DNA from: CAWGJC01 sp965276665
Lineage (GTDB): Bacteria > Pseudomonadota > Alphaproteobacteria > Acetobacterales > Acetobacteraceae
Length of the DNA stretch: 64,000 nucleotides
Direction of reading: 5' to 3'
Assembly: GCA_965276665.1 (NCBI GenBank)
Contig: OZ255620.1
Coordinates: forward strand, 3,782,001-3,846,000
Part shown: positions 33,696 to 42,123 of the stretch, in pieces
Position numbering within the stretch: position 1 is the first letter of the stretch
Layout: every line of letters begins with the position of its first letter
Made by a program: the position numbers and the translations under genes
The notes under the pieces: generated by a model
Databases searched by the model: none
What the model saw: only the letters and a program-made list of their open reading frames with translations
What the model was told of the DNA's origin: nothing

Positions 33696-34640
33696 ATGAA
33701 CCCTCGTACGGTTGGGGCCGCGATCCTTGGCGCGGCGCTTGCGGGCTCCGCGGCGGCGGCGAGCCCTATCCCCTCGACCACGGCGACGACCACGTATCAC
33801 CGCACCCAGGTCGACGGCGTCGGAATCTTCTACCGGGAGGCGGGCCTCAAGGACGCGCCCACCATCGTGCTGCTGCACGGGTTCCCTTCGTCTTCGCGGG
33901 GGTACGCTAGGCTGATCCCCATGCTGGCGACGCACTATCATGTCGTCGCGCCGGACTTCCCGGGTTTCGGCCAGAGCGACACTCCGTCGCCGGCAGAGTA
34001 CACCTACACCTTCGACCATCTCGCCAAGACGGTCGACGGGCTGATCAGCCAGCTCGCGATCAACAGCTACACGCTCTACCTGTTCGACTACGGGGCGCCG
34101 GTCGGTTATCGCCTTATCCTGACCCATCCTGAGCGAGTGCACGCGCTGATCGTCCAGAACGGCAATGCCTACCAAGAGGGGCTTGGACCGAAATGGGCGC
34201 AGATCGGGCAGTTCTGGGCCGATCCGAAGACACACCCGGAGGTCGTCGACGCCTTCATGTCCCAAGAGGCGACGAAGCAGCGACACCTGGCCGGCACCTC
34301 CCATCCGGACGCCTATGACCCGGAAAGCTGGAACGAAGAATTTGCCCATCTCTCGCAACCCGGCCAGCGCGCGATCCAGGCGGCCTTGCTCTACGATTAC
34401 CGCACGAACGTCGCAGCCTACCCCACCTGGCAGGCGTGGCTGCGCGAACACAAGCCGCCGACGCTGGTCGTTTGGGGCGCCAACGATCCGTCCTTCATCG
34501 CGGCGGGTGCGACGGCCTACCGCGCCGACCTGCCGGACGCGGAAATTCATCTGCTGGATGCCGGCCACTTCGCGCTGGAGGAGCAGAACGACGAGATTGC
34601 CCGCCTCATCCTCGATTTCATGGCGCGTCATCCGGGCTAG
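33696..34640 (+). CDS. Exported alpha/beta hydrolase
   Basis: 314 residues with a signal peptide MNPRTVGAAILGAALAGSAA before AAASPIPS. AAGGAG sits eight bases upstream of the ATG. Catalytic elements mirror the hydrolase at 30858: LLHGFPSSSRGYARLIPMLA, nucleophile LFDYGAPVG, VWGANDPSF and LLDAGHFALEE. It probably acts in the periplasm on an epoxide, ester or halogenated compound. The paralogue upstream is cytosolic, so the pair may act on both sides of the membrane. Confidence 0.82.
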   Translation: MNPRTVGAAILGAALAGSAAAASPIPSTTATTTYHRTQVDGVGIFYREAGLKDAPTIVLLHGFPSSSRGYARLIPMLATHYHVVAPDFPGFGQSDTPSPAEYTYTFDHLAKTVDGLISQLAINSYTLYLFDYGAPVGYRLILTHPERVHALIVQNGNAYQEGLGPKWAQIGQFWADPKTHPEVVDAFMSQEATKQRHLAGTSHPDAYDPESWNEEFAHLSQPGQRAIQAALLYDYRTNVAAYPTWQAWLREHKPPTLVVWGANDPSFIAAGATAYRADLPDAEIHLLDAGHFALEEQNDEIARLILDFMARHPG

Positions 34641-34668
34641 GCGTCGCGGTCACGCAGACTATTCCGAA

Positions 34669-34716
34669 ACGCGGCACGACGAAGTCGAGGAAGTATTCCA
34701 CTTTCATGGGCAGCCA
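34669..34716 (-). pseudogene. Fossil C-terminus of a LysR regulator
   Basis: The minus strand encodes LPMKVEYFLDFVVPRF, matching the last residues of the LysR protein at 29640 (LPLKLRAFVDFVVPRL). No further homology is visible upstream on this strand. It is a short relic, probably of a second LysR gene. Confidence 0.5.
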
Positions 34717-34799
34717 ATGATCTGCCCGCCCTGCCAGGAGGCGAACGCAATGCTCGTTACCGATCGATCCGAACCTAATCGCAAGATCGGAGCACGACG

Positions 34800-35474
34800 G
34801 TGAGCGGCGCGGTCGCGCAGCGGCGGACGGCACGCCCCAACGGCCGGCGACTGCACCCCTGGTCGGTCAGGGTCATGCACTGGACCAACGCCGTGGCGAT
34901 GCTCGTCATGATCACCTCCGGATGGGGCATCTACGACGACGACGTGATCATACGCGGGCTGCATTTCTCCAAGGGCCTGCGCCTCGGCGATTGGGCCGCA
35001 TGGAGCCTGAACTGGCATTTCGCCGGCATGTGGCTGCTGGCGATCAACGGCCTGTGCTACCTGGTCTACGGCGTGCTGACCGGCCGGCTGCGCGAGCGTC
35101 TCCTGCCGATCCGCTTGCACGACGTCATCCAGACCGTGCGCGACACGCTTCGGTTCAAGATCGAGCACAACGACCTCACGACCTACAATGCGGTCCAGAA
35201 GATACTCTACATTGTCGTGATCCTGGCCGGCATCTCCCAGGTCGTGACCGGCCTGGCGATCTGGAAGCCGGTCCAGTTCTCAGGCCTGCTGTCTCTGCTG
35301 GGCGGCTTCCAGTGGGCGCGATACATCCATTTCGCCGGCATGGCGGTGATCGTCGGCTTCCTGGTGGTGCACGTGATGCTGTCGCTGCTGGTTCCGCAAA
35401 CGCTGTGGGCCATGCTGACCGGTGGCCCACGCGTGGGGCCATCCGGTCACGGTGCGACGGAGGGGATGCGATGA
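34800..35474 (+). CDS. Cytochrome b561/Ni-hydrogenase-type membrane cytochrome b
   Basis: 224 residues with a GTG start preceded by GGAG. Four membrane segments are visible, with haem-ligand His in RVMHWTNAVAML, LNWHFAGMWLLAI, and RYIHFAGMAVIVGFLVVHVM. This type of cytochrome b passes electrons between quinone and a periplasmic oxidoreductase. It overlaps the molybdopterin enzyme gene (ATGA), as in MsrPQ-like or sulfite-oxidase-type pairs, although it is not MsrQ-like in sequence. Confidence 0.82.
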   Translation: MSGAVAQRRTARPNGRRLHPWSVRVMHWTNAVAMLVMITSGWGIYDDDVIIRGLHFSKGLRLGDWAAWSLNWHFAGMWLLAINGLCYLVYGVLTGRLRERLLPIRLHDVIQTVRDTLRFKIEHNDLTTYNAVQKILYIVVILAGISQVVTGLAIWKPVQFSGLLSLLGGFQWARYIHFAGMAVIVGFLVVHVMLSLLVPQTLWAMLTGGPRVGPSGHGATEGMR

Positions 35475-36244
35475 ACTCCCGTTTCCGACCCCGCAAGCGA
35501 CCCGATCCCGCGATCCTGGATGATCACCGTCCGTTGCTGCGATCGTTGGAGCGGCGCGGACTGATCCGCGGCGGCCTGTCGCTCGGTGCCCTCACCATGC
35601 TGACCGGGTGCGACGTGACGCGGCCCGCGTCCGTCGAAGCTGCCCTGCTGGCGATCTCCAGATTGAACGACGGCGTGCAGGCGTGGCTGTTCGATCCGAA
35701 CAAGCTCGCGCCCACCTACCCGGCGTCGATGGTGCTGAAGCCGCCCAAGTTTAACGCCTACTACGACGTGATGGACGTCAAGCCGGTCAACGGAACGGAT
35801 TGGCGCCTAGAACTGTCCGGGCTGATCGCCGATAAGCGGCCTTGGACATTGCCGGAGATTAGTGCCCTGCTACAGCGCACGGAGATCATCAAGCATATCT
35901 GTGTGGAGGGGTGGGACTACATCGGCCAATGGACGGGCGTGCCGCTGCGCACCTTCCTTGAACGGGTTGGGGCGGACCTGCACGCCAAGTACGTCGCGTT
36001 CGAGACGGCCGACGACTACCCGAGCAGCATCGACATGGCGACCGCCCTCCATCCGCAGACGCTGCTGGCGACCCGGTATGCGGACGACACGCTGGCGGAC
36101 CCGTTCGGCTACCCGCTGCGACTGCGGATGTCGACCAAGCTTGGCTACAAGAACCCGAAATGGATCACTGCGATCGAGGTGACCAACACCTATCCGGGCG
36201 GCTATTGGGAAAAGCTCGGCTTTCCGTGGTTCGCCGGCATATGA
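35471..36244 (+). CDS. Sulfite-oxidase-fold molybdopterin oxidoreductase, lipoprotein-like N-terminus
   Basis: 257 residues. The N-terminus combines a twin-Arg ERRGLIRGGLSLGALTM with a lipobox LTGC at about residue 47, implying Tat export and lipid anchoring. The molybdopterin domain has the Cys ligand in IIKHICVEGWDYIGQWTGVP and FETADDYPSSIDMATALHP, with GGYWEKLGFPWF at the end, as in YedY/MsrP relatives. Electrons probably go to or from the coupled cytochrome b. The substrate is unknown. Confidence 0.82.
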   Translation: MNSRFRPRKRPDPAILDDHRPLLRSLERRGLIRGGLSLGALTMLTGCDVTRPASVEAALLAISRLNDGVQAWLFDPNKLAPTYPASMVLKPPKFNAYYDVMDVKPVNGTDWRLELSGLIADKRPWTLPEISALLQRTEIIKHICVEGWDYIGQWTGVPLRTFLERVGADLHAKYVAFETADDYPSSIDMATALHPQTLLATRYADDTLADPFGYPLRLRMSTKLGYKNPKWITAIEVTNTYPGGYWEKLGFPWFAGI

Positions 36245-36755
36245 GCCCGCCCGTTCGCGCCGGGAACGGTGCCCCGCTACGGCGGCGGGGGGCGGGCGGG
36301 CACCGCCTGGTCGCCGCGGCCGCGCTTCTTCTGCTTGCGGCCGGCGCGGCGTCCGCGCAGAGCCCGACCCCGGGTGGAATGCCCCACCCCCCGGCATGAG
36401 CATGGCCACGTCGGCGGCGATGCGCTTCCCCCAGCCCGTCCGTGTCGGCGGCCTGCTGCGGCGCGACGTGATCCAGCCGGTCGAAAGCCAGAACTTCCTG
36501 GGTACGGTGCAACAGATCGTCCGCGATCCCGACGGCACTCTCGCGGCGGTCATCAACCTGGGTGGCTTCCTGGGCTTCGGGTCACGGCTGGTGTCCCTGC
36601 CGGTTGATGCCCTGGTGCTGCTGGGGCAGGTGGTCGAGGTCGACGCCTTCACCCCGGCTCAGATCAGGCAGTTGCCGACCTTCTCGCCCGGGACCGCCGT
36701 GCCGCTCCCTCCCGACGCGGTCATCAAAGTCGGCCTTGCCAAACCCTCCCACTAA
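36241..36755 (+). pseudogene. Exported PRC-barrel protein split by a frameshift
   Basis: 36241-36399 encodes a signal peptide (HRLVAAAALLLLAAGAASAQ) and then stops after PGGMPHPPA. 36396-36755 encodes a 119-residue PRC-barrel (LGTVQQIVRDPDGTLAAVIN, VSLPVDALVL). The two overlap at ATGA. Adding one C to the run of six Cs at 36387-36392 would fuse them cleanly into one exported protein. It is either a one-base contraction, a phase-variable tract or a sequencing error; the PRC domain alone would stay in the cytoplasm. It overlaps the molybdoenzyme stop. Confidence 0.6.
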
Positions 36756-36833
36756 CGTTCATCGCCAGTGCGGCGGGAAGCCGTCGCCGGCCACGAAGCG
36801 TCGCTGGTAGAGGATGTGTTCTAGCTGCTGTCC

Positions 36834-37364
36834 GGGCTGAGCAGACCCGGGCCGGCGGGCATGCGGCAGGACATCGTCGCCTACACGCGGCACGTGGTCG
36901 CGGACGAGTGGCCGGCACAAGCACGGGGGCAGTCCGTCCCCGTACAGGTGCCGGCCCTGCAGCGCCTGACGCAGGGCGCCCTGCACACTCGCCCGAACGA
37001 CCCCGCCGATCCCACGCTGCACGCCATCCTGATCGAGAAGGTCACGGCGCTCGGGGCGGGCCGCCGGAAGCGCCTGGCCGAGACTTGCACCTCCATCCCG
37101 GCCATCGTGTGGTTCGTGCTGATCGCCTGAGGCGGGATCAGCGTGTCGTTCACCTCGCTGCTCGGCGCGCCGAAGCTCGCCATGTCGTCCCTGCTGGCGC
37201 TGTCCGGTGCGTTGGTGCTGCTGGTGATCGTAGCTCTGAGCAACCCCTTTGAAGGCGACCTCGCCATTTCCGACCAGCCGTTCAGGAAAACCGCGCATGG
37301 CGGTCAGCTCGGGGTTCTGCCTCAACGATGGCGCCGGTGGGTCTTGGGCGAAGACGATCCGAGT
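36834..37364 (+). pseudogene. DUF4239 (bestrophin-like) membrane protein remnant
   Basis: Frame from about 36834: MRQDIVAYTRHVVADEWPAQ and SIPAIVWFVLIA, then a TGA at 37128-37130. The same frame continues GGISVSFTSLLGAPKLAMSS and ALSNPFEGDLAIS, the typical DUF4239 C-terminal half with two membrane helices. The N-terminal membrane half is absent. An in-frame nonsense codon plus truncation indicates a dead gene. Confidence 0.6.
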
Positions 37365-37423
37365 TAACTGTCTGAACCGCTATGGTCGTCAGACAGGCTT
37401 AATTGCGATCAGGAGGCGCAAAC

Positions 37424-37900
37424 TCAGCCGTCCCCCTGCTCCTGTGGGAGCCGCAGCGCGTGCCGCTCACGCAGCAGCCGCTGCCCGGCACCACCGGTGT
37501 AGACGGCCGAAACGTCGATGACGGGGCCGCCATCAGGAAGCGCTGGCGAGGCGTCGCGTGGCGTCAACCACCCTCCTTTCGTTTTCAACACGAAGATCAG
37601 CGCCGTGACGTTCCCCGCCTCCACCAACTCCCTGAGCTTCGCCCCGGCGGTCGTGACCAAATCGGCGAGCCCCTCGTCATACGCCTCTCGCGCCACCGGA
37701 TCCTCGGCCAAGCGCTCGAACAGCGTGCGCCTCGACAGCCCGAGCCGCGCAGCAATCGTTGTCGCGTTGAGCCCCAACGCCGCCAGCGCGCGGATCGCGT
37801 CCGCGTCGATCTCGGCCTTCCGTGGCCGGCCGCGGGCCGGCGGGGCAACGGCGCGGATCGCGAGAGAGGCGGGGGCGGTGGTCGTGCGTGGGCGAGGCAT
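37424..37900 (-). CDS. HTH protein, terminase-small-subunit-like
   Basis: 158 residues starting MPRPRTTTAPASLAIRAVAP. A basic GRPRKAEIDADAIRALAALG leads into the HTH ATTIAARLGLSRRTLFERLA, then REAYDEGLADLVTTAGAKLR and a C-terminal LKTKGGWL-type segment. This order resembles small phage terminase or resolvase-like DNA-binding proteins. It is isolated next to tRNA-Ser and may be a prophage or island relic. Confidence 0.6.
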   Translation of the reverse strand: MPRPRTTTAPASLAIRAVAPPARGRPRKAEIDADAIRALAALGLNATTIAARLGLSRRTLFERLAEDPVAREAYDEGLADLVTTAGAKLRELVEAGNVTALIFVLKTKGGWLTPRDASPALPDGGPVIDVSAVYTGGAGQRLLRERHALRLPQEQGDG

Positions 37901-38034
37901 GCAGGATGTGTAGTCGGTGGCCGCGGATAGGCGGATAGCGGTGCCGGATTCAAGCAAGAGGTGTGCGCCTGAGTGTGGGCCGAAAACACCCCGTCCAGAA
38001 TCTACCAGTTAAATCAATAGCCTGCGCTGCCATT

Positions 38035-38125
38035 TGGCGGAAGGAGTGGGATTCGAACCCACGGTACGCTGTTAACGTACACACGCTTTCCAAGCGTGCG
38101 CCTTAAACCGCTCGGCCATCCTTCC
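38035..38125 (-). tRNA. tRNA-Ser (anticodon GGA), CCA encoded
   Basis: The acceptor stem GGAAGGA pairs with TCCTTCC. The anticodon stem CACGC/GCGTG carries loop TTGGAAA (anticodon GGA). A long variable arm (GTACGTTAACAGCGTAC) and T-arm GGGTTCGAATCCC are present, and genomic CCA ends at 38035. It borders the accessory block on its left, so it could have served as an integration site, although no attachment repeat was identified. Confidence 0.95.
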
Positions 38126-38166
38126 AGCGAATCGCCGTATAGCCGAGGCCTCGGCTTTTCGCTAGT

Positions 38167-39972
38167 TCAGGCCTCCATCTTGAGGGCGGCGAGGAAGGCG
38201 GATTGCGGGATCTCGACCTTGCCGAACTGGCGCATCCGCTTCTTGCCCTCCTTCTGCTTCTCGAGGAGCTTCCGCTTGCGGGTGATGTCGCCACCGTAGC
38301 ATTTCGCGGTCACATCCTTCGACAGCGCGCCGATCGTCTCGCGTGCGATCACGCGGCCGCCGATCGCCGCCTGGATCGCGATCTTGAACAGCTGACGGGG
38401 GATCAGATCCTTGAGCCGGGCGCAGATCGCGCGCCCGCGGTTTTCCGCCTGCGCGCGGTGGGCGATGAAGGAGAGCGCGTCCACCAGGTCGTTGTTGACC
38501 AGGATCGAGATGCGGACGAGCTCGCCCTCGGTATAGCCGTCCATCGCGTAGTCGAAGCTCGCATAGCCGCGTGAGATCGATTTCAGCCGGTCGTAGAAAT
38601 CGAACACCACCTCGTTCAGCGGAAGCCGGTAGACCGCCATCGCCCGGTTGCCGACCCAGGTGAGATCGACCTGCTGGCCGCGCCGGTCGTTGCAGAGCGT
38701 CAGCACCGCGCCGAGATAATCCTCCGGCACCAGGATGGTCGCGCGGATCCACGGCTCCTCGATATGGTCGATGACGCTGCCATCCGGCATGTCGGCCGGA
38801 TTGTGCAGCTCCTCCATCGCGCCATTGGTCTTGAACACGTGGTAGACAACCGACGGCGCGGTCGCGATCAGGTCGAGATCGAACTCGCGGGAGAGCCGCT
38901 CCTGCACGATCTCGAGATGCAGCAGGCCAAGAAAGCCGCAACGGAAGCCGAAGCCGAGCGCCGCCGAAGTCTCCGGTTCGTAGTGGAAGCTCGCGTCGTT
39001 CAGCCGGAGCTTGCCGAGGCTGTCGCGCAGCTTTTCGAAATCATCGGCATCCACCGGGTAGAGCCCGCACCATACCACCGGGACAGAGGGCTTGAAGCCG
39101 GGGAGGGCGGCGGCGGCGGGCACGCGGTCATCGGTGATGGTATCGCCCACGTTGCAGTCGGCGACGGTCTTGATGGCGGCGGTGATGTAGCCCACCTCGC
39201 CCGGCCCGAGATCGTCCACCACCTCCATCTTCGGCGTGAACACGCCCACTTGATCGACGGGATGGACGGCGCCGCTCGACATCATGCGGATGCGCTGGCC
39301 TTTGCGCAGCCTGCCGTCGCGCACGCGCACCAGAATGACGACGCCGAGATAGGGGTCGTACCAGCTATCGACCAGGAGCGCCTTCAGCGGCGCGGCGGCG
39401 TCGCCTGTCGGCGGCGGCAGGCGGGTGACCAGCGCCTCCAGCACGCCCTCGATATTGAGGCCGGTTTTCGCGCTGATCAGCACGGCGTCATCCGCGGGCA
39501 GGCCGACCACATCCTCGATCTGCTGCTTCACCCGTTCGGGCTCTGCGGCAGGCAGATCGACCTTGTTCAGCACCGGCACGATCTCGTGATTCGCCTCGAT
39601 CGCCTGGTAGACATTGGCGAGCGTCTGCGCCTCCACCCCCTGCGAGGCGTCGACCACCAGCAGCGAGCCCTCGCAGGCAGCGAGGCTGCGGCTCACCTCA
39701 TAGGCGAAGTCGACATGGCCGGGCGTGTCCATCAGGTTGAGCTCGTAGGTCTCGCCGTCCTTGGCGCGGTAGGAGAGGCGTACGGTCTGCGCCTTGATGG
39801 TGATGCCGCGCTCGCGCTCCAGCTCCATGCTGTCGAGGACCTGGTTGGTCATCTCGCGGGCCGAGAGGCCGCCGGTCGCCTGGATCAGCCGGTCGGCCAG
39901 AGTCGATTTCCCATGATCGATATGGGCGATGATCGCGAAGTTGCGGATATGGCTGAGCGGCGCGTCGGTCAT
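38167..39972 (-). CDS. lepA: Elongation factor 4 (ribosome back-translocase GTPase)
   Basis: 601 residues, full length. GTPase motifs: G1 AHIDHGKSTLADRLI (about 16-30), G3 DTPGHVDFAYEVSR (about 82), G4 NKVDLPAAEPERV (about 136). The C-terminal LepA-specific part AKCYGGDITRKRKLLEKQKE is present. It remobilises stalled ribosomes at the membrane/cytosol. It is the last of three co-directional genes (ltaE, fadJ-like, lepA); the gap to the preceding gene is 6 bp. Confidence 0.97.
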   Translation of the reverse strand: MTDAPLSHIRNFAIIAHIDHGKSTLADRLIQATGGLSAREMTNQVLDSMELERERGITIKAQTVRLSYRAKDGETYELNLMDTPGHVDFAYEVSRSLAACEGSLLVVDASQGVEAQTLANVYQAIEANHEIVPVLNKVDLPAAEPERVKQQIEDVVGLPADDAVLISAKTGLNIEGVLEALVTRLPPPTGDAAAPLKALLVDSWYDPYLGVVILVRVRDGRLRKGQRIRMMSSGAVHPVDQVGVFTPKMEVVDDLGPGEVGYITAAIKTVADCNVGDTITDDRVPAAAALPGFKPSVPVVWCGLYPVDADDFEKLRDSLGKLRLNDASFHYEPETSAALGFGFRCGFLGLLHLEIVQERLSREFDLDLIATAPSVVYHVFKTNGAMEELHNPADMPDGSVIDHIEEPWIRATILVPEDYLGAVLTLCNDRRGQQVDLTWVGNRAMAVYRLPLNEVVFDFYDRLKSISRGYASFDYAMDGYTEGELVRISILVNNDLVDALSFIAHRAQAENRGRAICARLKDLIPRQLFKIAIQAAIGGRVIARETIGALSKDVTAKCYGGDITRKRKLLEKQKEGKKRMRQFGKVEIPQSAFLAALKMEA

Positions 39973-39978
39973 CGCCGC

Positions 39979-42123
39979 TCAATACGAGAGTTTGCCGCGC
40001 AAGTCAGCTTGAACCGCTCGGCCGACTTGCTCAGCCGGGGCGGCACCGCACTCCAGGTTGGCGAACCCGCGTCCCTCGGCGGCAAGCCGGTTGAGCAAGG
40101 GAGCCGGGCGGAGGCTCGCATCGCCGGTCTCGGCGGCGAGCGCGTCGAGCCGGTCGCGCACGGCCGGCAGGCCGAGCTGGTCCGCATAGTGCATCGGGCC
40201 GCCGCGATGCGCCGGCCAGCCATAGCCGTGCAGCCAGATCACGTCGATATCGCCGGGCCGCGCCGCGATCCCCTCCTCGAGGATGCGCGCGCCCTCGTTC
40301 AGCATCGGCAGCAGCAGACGGTCGAGGATCGCCGCGTTCGAGAGCGCGCGGCGGGCGATGCCGGCTTGTTCGGCCTCCTCGGCGGCGATGCGCGTCACCT
40401 CCGGATCGGGCAGCGGGGTGCGGGCGCCTTTCTCGTAGCGGTAATAGCCGGCGCCCGCCTTCTGGCCGAACCGCCCCGCCTCGCAGAGCCGGTCGGCGAC
40501 GAGCGCCTTGGTGCCGCGCGCCTGGCGCACCCGCCAGCTGATGTCGAGGCCGGCGAGGTCGCCCATCGCGAACGGGCCCATGGGAAAGCCGAACTCGGTC
40601 AGCACCCGGTCCACCTCCTCGGGCGCCGCCCCCTCCAGCAGCAGGCGATCGGCCTGGGCGGAGCGCTTGTGCAGCATGCGGTTGCCGACGAACCCGTCGC
40701 ATACGCCGACGGTGACCGGGATCTTGCCGATCCGCCGCCCGATCGCGATCGCGGTCGCCAGCACGTCGAAGCCGGTTGCTTCGCCGCGCACCACCTCCAG
40801 CAATCGCATGACATTGGCGGGACTGAAGAAGTGCATCCCCACCAAATCCGTCGGTCGGCGTGTCGCCTGGGCGATCGCATTCACGTCGAGCGTCGAGGTG
40901 TTGGTGGCCAGCACCGCGCCCGGGCGCGCCAGCCGGTCGATCTCGGCGAACAGGCGCTGCTTCAGGGGCAGATCCTCGAATACCGCCTCGATCACCAGAT
41001 CGGCCCCGGCGATGGCGGCGAGATCGGTGCCGGTGCTGATCAGCGCCAGGCGCCGCTCCGGCTCGCCGGCGGCGAGGCTGCCGCGGGAGACCGCCGTCGC
41101 GTAGTTCCGCCGAACCAGGTCGAGCCCGCGCGACAGCGCCGCCGCCTCCGCCTCGACCAGCGTGACCGGCACCCCGACATTGGCGAAGCACATGGCGATG
41201 CCACCGCCCATGGTGCCGGCGCCGATGATCGCGACCCGCTCGACCGGCCGGGCTCGCGTGTTCCCCGGCATGTCGGGGATCTTCTGCGCGGCGCGCTCGG
41301 CGAAGAAGGCGTGGCGCTGCGCCCGGGATTCGTCGCTGGCGACGCGCTCCTGAAACAGCGCGAGCTCCCGCGCCAGCCCGTCCTCGTAAGGGAGGGCGGT
41401 TGCCGCACGCACCGCCTCCACCGCCGCGCCCGGCGCCGCGGCGCCGCGGGCGCGGCGCAGATAGGGGGCGGCGATCGCGTCGAGATCGGCGGGGGGCGCA
41501 ATCCGCTCGCGGGCGAGGGTCAGCCCGCTCGCCCCGCGCGCCCAGATGATCGCGGCGTCCGGATAGGGCCCGTCCGGGATCGCATCGATGAGCCCGTCGG
41601 CCAGCGCCGCCTCGGCGCCGATCGGCGTGCCGGTCAGGATCGCCTGGAGCGCCTTCTCGACGCCGATCAGCCGGGGCAGGAGCTGGGTGCCGCCGGCGCC
41701 CGGGATCAGCCCCAGCTTGATCTCCGGCAGGCCGAGCCGCGCCCCCTTCCAGGCGAGCCGGGCATGGCAGCCGAGGGCGAGCTCGCACCCGCCGCCGAGC
41801 GCCACGCCGTGAATCGCGGCGATCACCGGCACCTCCATCGCGCCGATCGCGGCGATGATCGCGCGCAGCGACGGCTCCGCCCGGGTGCGGCCGAATTCCG
41901 TGATGTCGGCGCCGGCGGAGAAGGCGCGCTCGCTGCCCGCGAGCACGACCGCGCGAAGTCCCGTCGCGCCGCGCAGCCCGTCGAGCGCGTCCATCAGCCC
42001 GGCGCGCAGACGATGGCCGAGCGCGTTGACCGGCGGGTTCGCCATCGTCAGCAGGGCGACACCGCCCTCCCGCCGCACCGTAACCGCGGGGGCTGCGGCG
42101 TTGTCCCGGACAGCGTCGCTCAT
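39979..42123 (-). CDS. FadJ/FadB-type enoyl-CoA hydratase/3-hydroxyacyl-CoA dehydrogenase
   Basis: 714 residues. The N-terminal crotonase domain (1-190) has VLAGSERAFSAGADITEFG and IHGVALGGGCELALGCHARL (oxyanion hole). The NAD domain begins VERVAIIGAGTMGGGIAMCF (about 295) and continues with GMHFFSPANVMRLLEVVRG. The C-terminal dehydrogenase repeat has HGYGWPAHRGGPMHYADQLG. It catalyses two beta-oxidation steps. The ATG overlaps the threonine aldolase stop. Confidence 0.93.
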   Translation of the reverse strand: MSDAVRDNAAAPAVTVRREGGVALLTMANPPVNALGHRLRAGLMDALDGLRGATGLRAVVLAGSERAFSAGADITEFGRTRAEPSLRAIIAAIGAMEVPVIAAIHGVALGGGCELALGCHARLAWKGARLGLPEIKLGLIPGAGGTQLLPRLIGVEKALQAILTGTPIGAEAALADGLIDAIPDGPYPDAAIIWARGASGLTLARERIAPPADLDAIAAPYLRRARGAAAPGAAVEAVRAATALPYEDGLARELALFQERVASDESRAQRHAFFAERAAQKIPDMPGNTRARPVERVAIIGAGTMGGGIAMCFANVGVPVTLVEAEAAALSRGLDLVRRNYATAVSRGSLAAGEPERRLALISTGTDLAAIAGADLVIEAVFEDLPLKQRLFAEIDRLARPGAVLATNTSTLDVNAIAQATRRPTDLVGMHFFSPANVMRLLEVVRGEATGFDVLATAIAIGRRIGKIPVTVGVCDGFVGNRMLHKRSAQADRLLLEGAAPEEVDRVLTEFGFPMGPFAMGDLAGLDISWRVRQARGTKALVADRLCEAGRFGQKAGAGYYRYEKGARTPLPDPEVTRIAAEEAEQAGIARRALSNAAILDRLLLPMLNEGARILEEGIAARPGDIDVIWLHGYGWPAHRGGPMHYADQLGLPAVRDRLDALAAETGDASLRPAPLLNRLAAEGRGFANLECGAAPAEQVGRAVQADLRGKLSY

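Noticed and set aside
37128..37130. Functional TGA read-through in the DUF4239 frame
   Set aside because: The gene also lacks its N-terminal half, so a dead gene is simpler.
38035..38125. tRNA-Ser as a proven attachment site for the accessory block
   Set aside because: No direct repeat of the tRNA 3' end was recognised on the left side and no intact integrase is present.
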